Made by a program: the position numbers and the translations under genes. The notes under the pieces were generated by a model, which had not been told where the DNA came from, did no database searches, and was given only the letters and a program-made list of their open reading frames with translations. A stretch of 64,000 nucleotides of DNA from Porodaedalea pini (taxonomy: Eukaryota; Basidiomycota; Agaricomycetes; Hymenochaetales; Hymenochaetaceae): the NCBI GenBank assembly GCA_002794775.1, contig NBAY01000008.1, positions 310,001 through 374,000 of the forward strand. The letters are read 5' to 3'. How positions within the stretch are numbered: position 1 is the stretch's first letter; each line of letters starts with the position of its first letter. This document shows, piece after piece, positions 45,671 to 54,854 of the stretch.

Positions 45671-47501
45671 ATGGCCCCGCCCCCTAACGCGAAACCATCG
45701 AGCCTTCATAGAACCAAATCGCTTAGGTCCTTAGGCAATATCAAGGACCCGACCAAATGTGACGAGTGTAAATACGAACTCCCTCATCACAGTCGCTCGT
45801 GTGTCTCTGGCGCGGCGAAACTCTGCGAAAAATGCGGACGCGACTCGACATACAACCACGATTCTACTGTATGCGACTATGCAGCGAAAAACATCGCTAA
45901 GTGGTCTCCCGACACTGCGGCGGATAATCATGCCGCCGCCCTCCGTAAACAAGGGGACCTCCCCCCCACCCCCGAGATCCTCTCCCAAACCTCTCTTAAG
46001 CGATCCCCGTCCGAAGATGAACATCAAGGACGAGACGCCCCCAGCAACCCTGCTACGATCGGTCAGATTCCCGACGATAAAGACGCTATGGACGCCGACG
46101 ATGATTTATACGTGGACTCTCAACCTCCTCAAGTCGACACCGACCCCATCGATATCGATAACGAAGACCCGGAAATTGCTGAAGAAGTCAACAGGAAGTT
46201 CCTTGAACTCGCGGAAGGCTCGGTCCGAGACCTCCGCTCCATTATTTCACAGGACCTTTGAAAATCGGAGACCCCGTTTTACAACGACCCCGCACGCATG
46301 GGTCGCTACATGGCTAGCATCGCATCGTCCCTTTGTTTCTGGATTAACTGTTCTAACATGTTCGACGAGGAAACTCAACGTGAAAACCACGCTAACACAG
46401 CCATTAACAGCTTCCAGACTGCCTTTAAAATCCACTCACCCTACTGCAAAAATGTTTTTGACAGTATTTATTGCACTCCACAGGATATCCGCGACGAACA
46501 CATCTCCGACGAACTTACTAACATGTCCCGATCCATTTCCTCTCTTGTATCTATGGTTTCTTCCCTGACCGCAAAAACTACTAAACTTGAAAAACAGGCG
46601 CAAAACTCCCCCAAACCCAAAGTGTCTTTTCTGGCTAACCCACCTGCAGACGTTAAATATTTACCAGAACCACTCGGTGCTAGATTCACTCACGACCCAC
46701 GGTTCCCTCCCCCCCCTCCGGTAGTTAAACAACGTGTTCCGCCCCCCAGAGACGGATGCACGGAATACGCTGCGGCCATGGCCAAAACCCGGATCCCGGG
46801 TTCAGGCTATCGTATGGATACCCAAGGAACGATCCACGCACCAGACGGATACAGACACTCAGAACATAATGCCCTGCGCCCAGGCCTTTCCACCACTATC
46901 TACCCGCCACCCATCCAGTCCGTTGGCACCGACAACGACGGATACACCACCGTCACATACGCTAAGGCTCTTCAGAAGAGACCTAAGCAAATCCCCACTA
47001 AAGTTATGAAAACTACCACAGACCACCCTGACAGGGAAGTCACCACCATGCCAATGAACCAGGCTAATGGCTCGGTTAACACCCACATCCGCAACGTCAA
47101 GCGAGTTTATTTCTCCCTTCCCGATAATCTCGCAGTTTGCCCCCTTCCTAACTCTATCAAAAACACTGTTCGCTCAGGCCTCAAGGGCTCCACAGAGTTC
47201 AAACACCTCGGCATCCTTAATGTTGAGTACACCTCCAATGGAAATCTCTGCATTTCCTTCACTAACATTCGCGCTGACTTCGATTCCGCTTTCACATCTC
47301 TTTTGTCTTTTCTTAACCACGTTATTAACATCAACGGGGCCAGGGTCTTTACCCCTTCCCCACAGTTCAAACTCGTGCTTCCAGCCATCCCAGTATTCGA
47401 CAAAAGCTCCAACGTTCTTTACACTCAAGGAGACTTGATGGAGGAAATCGCCTCTCTCCCTCAGTTCGCTGATCAAGAATTCCTTTACCCTCCTCGGTTT
47501 A
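45671..47501 (+). pseudogene. LINE ORF1, 5' part (N-terminal knuckles and coiled region)
   Basis: The start ATG 45671-45673 follows a short untranslated leader. Two CxxC-type motifs appear early (KCDECKYELPHHSRSC and LCEKCGRDSTYNHDSTVC), then an acidic Pro-rich segment. A TGA at 46259-46261 breaks the frame after SIISQDL. The same frame continues open from there with ARMGRYMASIASSLCFWINC onward to 47501, where the gypsy element is inserted after PPRF. The stop is therefore a point mutation; CGA to TGA would explain it. Coding resumes at 54443. Confidence 0.75.
47497..47501 (+). repeat. Target-site duplication of the gypsy element, left
   Basis: GTTTA, repeated at 54443-54447. Joining the flanks at one copy restores the reading frame of LINE ORF1. 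Confidence 0.9.
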
Positions 47502-47927
47502 TGTCAGCGATGGACTACGGGTACGCAAATGGTAGCCGGGTCGCGCGGAACTCAGTCAGAGGAGGAGGGAGACAAGAGAGAGAGCGGTGAGCCAGGGGGG
47601 ACTGACACAGCGCGGAGATAAGGAGCAGCTTCTGGACGTAGCCAGGTAGAATTGACCAGGTCGAAACTAGGGGATAAGTACAGGAGGACTACCTACTTAT
47701 ATACCCTTCAGCGGCTGCGCACGGACCAGGGAATTAACTACTACATAAGGATAGATGATAGAACGTCGTGGAACTTCATAGAATAATGAAATCATAGGAT
47801 CGGTCAGCGAGTAAGGATAGTGCGAGAAGGAGTGTAATGAATAATGAGTAAGCAGGAATAAGCGTGATTAGTGATGGATGGATAAGATATGATAAGATAA
47901 GATAATTTTAAAAAAGCGTCCATGACA
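47502..47927 (-). repeat. 3' LTR of the gypsy element (left copy)
   Basis: A 426-bp LTR beginning TGTCAG and ending TGACA, 98.6% identical to 54017-54442. A TATA-like element on the minus strand lies at 47695-47702. Confidence 0.95.
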
Positions 47928-47929
47928 TG

Positions 47930-47941
47930 ACCCTCCCCTTC
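47930..47941 (-). other. Polypurine tract of the gypsy element
   Basis: On the minus strand GAAGGGGAGGGT lies just before the 3' LTR (which begins at 47927), two bases away. It would prime plus-strand DNA synthesis. Confidence 0.75.
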
Positions 47942-49496
47942 AAGGCGAGCGTCCCGATCGCCCTTGTTCCCTACCCTGGAACTTACCGGCCCACCACTGT
48001 GCCACTCCTTTCTGTCTCTCAGGCTCCGTCATTTCAAACATGGGTCGGAACTTCAGCTGCGACATCTCTAGGGTGTTGAGGGCGCGAGGAGCACTGGGAG
48101 TTGATTTATGAAATTCGTCAATGGCCTCTTGAGAGTTCGTCAAATTCTCAATTGGCTCCCAGGTGCGTTCTTCGTTCGGATACCCTTTCCAATGTACGAG
48201 GTATTTGAGCTTCCCTCGCACAAGTTTGGAGTCGACAACCTTTTCGACCTCATATTCCGGCACATCGTCAATGATTTTGGGCGGGGGTGGAAGATCCTGC
48301 TTTTGCGACGTATACTGCGGCTCGTGGTATGGGGAGAGGAGCACTTCATTGAAAACCGGATAGACTTTTTTCCATGTTCGTGGAAGTTTAAGTCTATATG
48401 CTGACGTGCCGATTTTCTTTTCGACGATGAAAGGCCCATAATGTTTATCTCCCAGCTTCTTCATAGGACGATCTGTCTTTAAGTGAGTTCCTTCGAGCAT
48501 GACCTTTTCCCCAGGTTTATACTCGATGGATTCTCCCTTCGTCCTGTCATAGAAGCGCTTCATGGTTTCGGCCGCATGCTTTAACGCCGATTCGGTTTCC
48601 TCCCTGATCTTGGCCATCCGGTCGGCAAACTGCTTAGCGGACTCATTGGTCGATTCGCGTCTAGGATTCGTGCCCTTATATGGGTGTCTCCCATGGTTGA
48701 CGAAAAAGGGTGACGCTCCTGTTGACGTTTGTTCTTTGTCGTTATATGCGAATTCCGCTAGCGCAAGCCATTCCGCCCAGTCCGACTGATGGTGGTTAAC
48801 AAAGAGACGAAGGTACTGTTCAATCTCTTGGTTTATCCGTTCTGTCTGACCATCTGTCTGTGGGTGATATGCCGTTGACGGGTTTCCCTCGATGCCCAGT
48901 AACCGGTATAGTTCGTTCATGAATTTGGACTCGAACTGTGATCCTCTGTCATGAATAAACTTGCGTGGTATGCCGTGTAGCCTGAAGACATGATCCCGGT
49001 AGAGCCTCGCCATTCCTTCCGACGTTATGCTCACTGAGGTAGGGATCGCATGCACCTGTTTACTGAACCTGTCAACGAAGACACAGATTGCGTTATGCCC
49101 ATTGGACTCGGGTAGTTCGCCGATCAGGTCTGCTGTGACGATTTCCCAAGGACCTTTCGGGATCTCGTTTGGGTTCAGAGGATTGTGCGGTTTCGCTCTG
49201 TGTGCCTTCGTACGTTGGCACGCATCACATCCCTCGACATACATTCGAACATCTCGTTGGATTCCCGGCCACCAGTAGTTGCGTGTGATCAACTCATGGG
49301 TCTTGTAGCGTCCTGGGTGTCCTGCGAGCGTGCTGTCATGATGGTTTCGAATGATGTCTTCTCGGAGTTTATGGTCTTTCGGCACGTAGATCCTGCCCTT
49401 CCACATCAACAACCCTTCTTCTTCCTCCCACTCTCGTTCCTTCCGCTCTAACGCCTTCACAACTGCTCTGTCCCTGTTGTTTCGTACCCTTTTAAT
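47940..49496 (-). pseudogene. Pol of the gypsy element, integrase and chromodomain part
   Basis: In frame with the preceding part once the TGA at 49497-49499 is passed; no separate ATG initiates it. The zinc domain shows HHDSTLAGHPGRYKTHELI, YWWPGIQRDV and CDACQRTK. The catalytic core has TADLIGELPE, FIHDRGSQFESKFMNELY and GQTERINQEIEQYLR for the DDE triad. Near the C-terminus YEVEKVVDS, KYLVHWKGYP and RTWEPIENL form a chromodomain, placing it among the chromoviruses. It ends at 47940, next to the polypurine tract. Confidence 0.88.
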
Positions 49497-52079
49497 TCAT
49501 TTAACGAAGTCTGCATCCAGCGCTTCTAGCAGTGTTTCGTTTACAAATAAGTCCGGCTTGAGCAAAACAATGTCGATATTGTCGTTCTCCCCCCTCTCAT
49601 GATCCGCTCGTCTCGAGAGGAGGTCAGCCTTAGTCATCAGGGCACCTGGTTTATGGAACAGTTTGAAGTCGTAGTCCGCTAACTCCTGTAGCCATCTCGC
49701 TTGTCGGTGGTTAATCTTCTGGGGTTTTCGGAAATACTGGAGGTTGAGGTGATCCGACCAGATTTCGAAGGTTTGCGTTGCCCCTAGAAGATATTGTCGC
49801 CAGTCATCCAGTGCGCACATGATCGCGAACATCTCTTTGTCATAGATTTCGTAATTGCGCTCTGCTTGGCTAAGCGCTTGCGATCGGTATGCGATTGGAT
49901 GCCACTTTCCGTCAACGAATTGGGACAGAATGGCGCCGTTAGCGAAATGCGACGAATCAGCCTCCACCCGAAATTGACCGTCATCAGTAGGCACTGTGAG
50001 TACAGGTTCTTCACAGAGCTTCTGTTTCAGACGTTCAAAGGCCTCCTGTTGCTCCACCTCCCACTTCCACTCTACATCTCCGGTCAACACTGTCAAGGGC
50101 TTCGCATAGTGACTGAATGCTAGGATGAAGCGGCGGTAATAGTTGCAGAACCCAAGGAAAGACTGTAGTTCTTTCTTGTTCTTAGGCACTGGCCAATCTT
50201 TTACACCCGCCACTTTGGCTGGATCCATGCGAATCTGTCCGTTGCCGAGGATATGCCCAAGATAGTTCACGGTCTCTTGAGCGAAGCTGCACTTTTCTGG
50301 CTTTAAGAACAACTTGTTTGCTCGCAACACTTCCAGGACTTGTTGGACGAGTTTGTCATGATGTTCGCGAGTTCGTGCGAAGATCAGGATGTCGTCCATG
50401 TAGACTATGACGTGTCCATCATTGACGAGTTCTCGGAAGATCTCGTTCATGAATCCTTGGAAGGTTGCCGGTGAGTTTGTGAGACCGAAAAACATGACCG
50501 TTGGTTCGAATAGACCGCGGTTTGTCCTGAAGGTGGCTTTATGCTCGTCGCCCTCTCGAATCCGAATGTTATTGTAACCCCAACGTATGTCAAGCTTCGT
50601 GAAGAATTTCGCCTGTTTCGTTTTGTCAATGAGCTCTTGGATTAGAGGTAACGGGTATTTGTTCTTAACCGTCATCTCGTTGAGCCGGCAATAGTCCTGT
50701 ACGGGGCGAAGCTTGCCATCCTTCTTTTTTATGAAGAAGAAGGGGGATGCCATCTCAGATTGAGAGTTACGAATACGGCCAGTTCTCAAGTTTTCGGTGA
50801 GGAATTCGTCCAGTGCCACCTGTTCGGATGGACTGAGCGGGTAGATTTTACAGTCAGAGAGCTTTGATCCCGGCTTGAGTTCAATAGCATGATCCCAAGG
50901 GCGTCTCTCTGGTAACTGATCGAATTCCTGTTCACTGAAGACGTCCGCGAACTCTTTGACATAGTTCGGGACTTCCTCGAGCACCTGTTGTCTGACCTTC
51001 AGCGCTTTTCTCGGATTGGACTTAATGTACCTGTCCCAATCGAAGAGGAAGAGCTGATCGCCGTCTTCAAGTTCCACCAAATCAAGGTTTTCGTCGGGGT
51101 CTGCATCAATGTCCTCTAGACTACGGATATAGCCGCATACATCGGGGCATCGATCAAATTCGATCGTTGATTTTTGCCAGTCGATGTTGGGATTGTGCAG
51201 CTTTAACCATTCATGTCCGATGAACACATCTGTTTTCCCTAGATCTGTGACCGCGAAGTGGATGCGCTCCGAATGATCTTTAATCGTCATGCGCATTTCC
51301 ACAAACTCTGTGATCGAGCCGTCCTTGTTGAGCGTGCCGTCAGCATTATAGACTCGGATTGGGATGGGTGTCTTTTTTGTCCGGATCTGATGCTTTTCGA
51401 CGAAGGATCGGTTGATACATGAGCCAGTGCAGCCACTGTCCAGTAGGGCGTCTACCTTGAACTGGTTACCGGTGTCGGTCGTTTGAAGGAGAATCGGTAC
51501 CATGAGCTGTTGCCCCCGAGACCCTCTTACGAACCGTTTCGGACCCCTCAGGTCCCTAACAGCTGCCACGGCATCTGGTTCTTCTAGCGCAATGATTTGA
51601 CGCACCGTCTCTTCATTCGCTTCAGCATGCCTCTGCTGTTTCATCCACACTCGGAGAGTCGTTAAAGCACTTTCGAGTTTATCCTCTTTGAGACGCCGTA
51701 CTACCCATGGGGCCGTAAAGGGGGCAGGGCGATCTCTCCAGGACTTCCTCTCAGCTTGTTTCGACGAGTTTTCATTTTTCACGGATTTCGGTTCAGTTCC
51801 GGCCAAGGAAGAAATAGAATTAAAAGATTCGGAACAGGGTTTTACATGATTTTTTGACACAGGAGTAGGACGAGATGATGAGGCAGACGTGTTGTTACAT
51901 ATAGGCATATCTATACTACTAGCTACTGGTACAGGGACAGAAGGAATATTTTTGCGAGTGACATTGCTTTTTACATTTTTTTGTATTTTATCTAAATTAT
52001 CTACAGAGTCCATAGAATTATCAAAAATGGCCGTTTGAAAAACCGAAACTGAACCTATCCCAGTCAGTGCCGTGTTCAC
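49497..52079 (-). pseudogene. Pol of the gypsy element, protease-RT-RNase H part, ending in a premature stop
   Basis: The frame opens at or before GTG 52077-52079 and runs for 860 codons. Protease: ALLDSGCTGSCINRSF (the DSG active site). Reverse transcriptase: FTKLDIRWGYNNIRI and the catalytic YMDDILIF. RNase H: RVEADSSHFANGAILSQ, YDKEMFAIM and WSDHLNLQYF. TGA at 49497-49499 ends it after ADFVK, but the same frame stays open without a gap into the integrase. CGA to TGA is the simplest cause. The first 110 residues before the protease are Ser-rich and not conserved. Confidence 0.88.
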
Positions 52080-53161
52080 TGCTGGGGTTCCGCAAAATCC
52101 AACTCCCGCTCAAAGAGCGCCTCCTCTTCTTCCTCCGCAAAGTCTGACTCCTTGAGCATCGCGGTCTCGTCTGCCCAGACTTTTCTCTCTCGGGGTTCCA
52201 TCCCCATCAACACAGCCCTTATCACCTTCTTCTGCATCGGGCAATTCCTCTGTAGATGTCCAGATTCCTTGCAGTAGTAGCAGAGTCCGGCTTTCCTCAG
52301 CTCTTCGAGTGAGACGTCCATCGGCTTCCCCATGCCTCCGTATGTGACTCCGGTGGCATCGCGTCTTTCGGGGATTCTCGGTGTGAACGTCTGGGTAGGT
52401 TTTGGTGGGAGCACCTGAGGTCTGGATGGGGCAGCGCGCATTTGTTCGATGGCCTTCATCTGACGTCTAGCGTTGTCGAATCGAATGGCTTTTTCTTGCC
52501 AGCCTTTGTACGTGGTTGGGACCGTGTCACTCATTTCGATTCGGTATACGATCTCTCTATCCAAGGCTTTCGTCAGTTTGTGGATGAGGGTGTCATCATT
52601 CTTTGCGTCATCATTGTATCCTGCCGCACGGCGATAGATGTCGAACTGCTGGAAGAATTGGTCGGCTGTGATGTCTCGGGTGTGCTTCCAGCTATCCAAT
52701 TTTTGCATGGCGTTCATGCGTTCGTTCGGATCTCCGAACGCTTTCTCCAGCTGTTCGTTAAACTTCTGGCGACTGACGAGCGAAAAGATCAGATAGCCGT
52801 CCATCTTGATGCTTTCCAGGAAGTTCTGTGCCCAGAGTGCGGCCGAGCCTTCCGTCATGAACGACAACACGAAAAGGAAGTAGTCCTTGTCGTTCATGAA
52901 GTCCTCTGTGTTAGCTTCAACGTAAAGGGTGATGGCACGTTCGAACTTCTTGTAGTCTCGCCCGTTGAACGCCTCGGGTTTGGCGATATGTCTTCCTCCA
53001 CTGCGGCTTGTTGGTGAAGGGACAGGTGCGGCTGCGGCTGCTGGCGTGGGGGTTGCGAGTAATCCCAGGCCGTGTAGCGCGTTGATGATCTCCTGCATCA
53101 TGTCGTTTGAGATCGTCGGAGTTGTGGCTGCTGGTGCAGCTGGGGCTTGGGGTTCTGCCAT
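52076..53161 (-). CDS. Gag of the gypsy element
   Basis: A 361-residue capsid/nucleocapsid precursor. The start ATG 53159-53161 leads an Ala/Pro-rich N-terminus (APAAPAATTPTI). The capsid core includes FNGRDYKKFERAITLYVEAN and FLFVLSFMTEGSAALWAQNF. A CCHC zinc knuckle, CYYCKESGHLQRNC, is near residue 300. The C-terminus is acidic (EEEEEALFERELDFAEPQQ) with stop TGA 52076-52078. Its 3' end overlaps the pol frame by 4 bases, in the -1 register. Confidence 0.9.
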   Translation of the reverse strand: MAEPQAPAAPAATTPTISNDMMQEIINALHGLGLLATPTPAAAAAPVPSPTSRSGGRHIAKPEAFNGRDYKKFERAITLYVEANTEDFMNDKDYFLFVLSFMTEGSAALWAQNFLESIKMDGYLIFSLVSRQKFNEQLEKAFGDPNERMNAMQKLDSWKHTRDITADQFFQQFDIYRRAAGYNDDAKNDDTLIHKLTKALDREIVYRIEMSDTVPTTYKGWQEKAIRFDNARRQMKAIEQMRAAPSRPQVLPPKPTQTFTPRIPERRDATGVTYGGMGKPMDVSLEELRKAGLCYYCKESGHLQRNCPMQKKVIRAVLMGMEPRERKVWADETAMLKESDFAEEEEEALFERELDFAEPQQ

Positions 53162-54016
53162 GATAGGCGGTGGTGTTGGTGATGGGTGGGGTGGTTGGTG
53201 GGCTCCTAGCTCGTCGTCTAGGCGTACCAGGTCGTCGTCGGTCAGGGTTGGTAATTGTGCGAGGACAGCGTCGGCAGTGTCTTCTGGTGGTGTATTCCAC
53301 CGCTGTGCCGCTGATCCAGGCAGTCGAGCGTACGGGTGTGGAGCCAGCTCAAATCAGAGACAACACTGCCAGCCGACAGGTGGTGCGGACGCCTGCGGAT
53401 CTGATTGAGCGCTGTAACAAAACTCCTGATGTGGTGGTCGACTTTCACTTGCTGATCAAACCCGGATCTTCCTCTGTGAAGACTCCAACGGGCGCCAAGG
53501 GACCTTTCCGAAGATCACCCCCAAGGCCTGGTAGCTACTCTCGAGTGGGTCGGACTCAACGTTACCCCCTCTCAAACGAGCGCTAGTTGATCGAATAGAA
53601 AGAGGACGGCGGGTTGTGAAACGAGTGAGTTTAATAATGAAGGTAAGGAATTAACGACGTATCGGCCTGATCGATGCACGTGAGATCGATCTAAGAATAG
53701 GTGTGGGTCGAAGTGATCGTAGTCGGGGTCGCAGTCCAAGTCGTCGGACACGTCAGATAAGAATGTTGGTCTAGAGTTCGGGGTTACGGACAGGTAGTGG
53801 TCGGTTTTGAGGTTGTTGGACGAGATGAGGGTTGAGAGTGATGATGATAGATAGTAGGAATAGTTCAATGGTGAGAGTGATTTGCGGGGTACAGGTGAAG
53901 GTGTAGATGGTAGCGCGGTAGAGAGATCATTGTTGGTAGGAGATGCGAATGTTTAGAGCCAGCGTGGCGTTGGTGACTGAGAATGCGCAAGGCGGTAGGG
54001 TTAAGTTTCGACCTTG
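53162..54016 (-). other. Untranslated leader of the gypsy element
   Basis: About 850 bp between the 5' LTR and the gag start, unusually long. Several short open frames occur on both strands but show no motif. It begins with the self-priming site. Confidence 0.6.
54004..54014 (-). other. Self-priming primer-binding site of the gypsy element
   Basis: On the minus strand AGGTCGAAACT follows the 5' LTR after two bases. It is fully complementary, over 11 bases, to AGTTTCGACCT at 54173-54183, the predicted start of the element's own RNA. This is the arrangement known from Tf1-type elements, whose RNA folds back to prime its own cDNA. I saw no match to the 3' end of a common tRNA. Confidence 0.65.
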
Positions 54017-54442
54017 TGTCAGTGACGGACTACGGGTACGCAAATGGTAGCCGGGTCGCACGGAACTCAGTCAGAGGAGGAGGGAGACAAGAGAGAGAGC
54101 GGTGAGCCAGGGGGGACTAACACAGCGCGGAGATAAGGAGCAGCTTCTGGACATAGCCAGGTAGAATTGACCAGGTCGAAACTAGGGGATAAGTACAGGA
54201 GGACTACCTACTTATATACCCTTCAGCGGCTGCGCACAGACCAGGGAATTAACTACTACATAAGGATAGATGATAGAACGTCGTGGAACTTCATAGAATA
54301 ATGAAATCATAGGATCGGTCAGCGAGTAAGGATAGTGCGAGAAGGAGTGTAATGAATAATGAGTAAGCAGGAATAAGCGTGATTAGTGATGGATGGATAA
54401 GATATGATAAGATAAGATAATTTTAAAAAAGCGTCCATGACA
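54017..54442 (-). repeat. 5' LTR of the gypsy element (right copy)
   Basis: Second 426-bp LTR; the element's promoter lies here. On the minus strand TATATAAG is at 54211-54218, and a likely RNA 5' end AGTTTCGACCT lies about 30 bases downstream, at 54173-54183. It differs from the left copy at six positions. Confidence 0.95.
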
Positions 54443-54447
54443 GTTTA
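54443..54447 (+). repeat. Target-site duplication of the gypsy element, right
   Basis: GTTTA, the second copy of the 5-bp duplication at 47497-47501. Confidence 0.9.
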
Positions 54448-54854
54448 TGGCCTCCATCGAGCGCCTAAACACCCTCGATTATTGCAATGTTTCTATTATC
54501 CTCAAAGACACTAACCGTCTTGCTTTTGATCACTTCTTCCTTCACGACAACCGCAACATCCCGGTCTTCAGCGTCATCCGACGCCTTGAAGAGATGCGGG
54601 CCCGACCCTCCATTTCTCAATGCGATAATTGTCATTGCTTAGGTCACCCGTCAACAAAGTGTCACTCCGTGGCACGATGCGCCATTTGCTCCGAGCTACA
54701 CCGAACTGCCGTGCACGTCGTCAGATGCGCTCTGTGCACTGCCGCCAACAACCTCACATGCCAGCACTTTGCGCACTGCATTAACTGCCAAGGTGATCAT
54801 AATGCCAGGTCTTCCACCTGTCTGGCACGACGTAACTATCGTCCACCTTTTTAA
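54443..54854 (+). pseudogene. LINE ORF1, 3' part (C-terminal zinc knuckles)
   Basis: Continuation of ORF1 after the gypsy insertion. SIERLNTLDYCNVSIILKD leads to zinc knuckles: CDNCHCLGHPSTKC fits CX2CX4HX4C, and Cys/His motifs follow at CAICSELH and CINCQGDHN. TAA at 54852-54854 is directly followed by the ATG of ORF2, without spacing. Confidence 0.75.

Larger units (their letters stand above)
47502..54442 (-). mobile_element. Ty3/gypsy chromodomain LTR retrotransposon
   Basis: A 6,941-bp element with two 426-bp LTRs (47502-47927 and 54017-54442) that begin TGTCAG and end TGACA. It is flanked by a 5-bp target duplication, GTTTA (47497-47501 and 54443-54447). The genes run on the minus strand: a leader of about 850 bp, then gag, then pol in the order protease, RT, RNase H, integrase, chromodomain, as in the chromoviruses. 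LTR identity is 420 of 426 positions, so the insertion is recent. It lies in antisense orientation within LINE ORF1. One in-frame stop in pol means this copy cannot make a complete polyprotein. Confidence 0.95.

Noticed and set aside
49497..49499. Possibility that RT and integrase are naturally separate genes
   Set aside because: The frame is continuous on both sides of one TGA, no ATG begins the integrase part, and chromovirus pol is a single polyprotein.
52442..53017. Plus-strand open frame of 191 codons opposite gag
   Set aside because: It is antisense to a well-supported Gag with capsid and zinc-knuckle motifs; the translation shows no motif and is a codon-use shadow.
53170..53586. Plus-strand frame in the gypsy leader
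   Set aside because: It lies antisense in the untranslated leader, has low-complexity composition and no motif.
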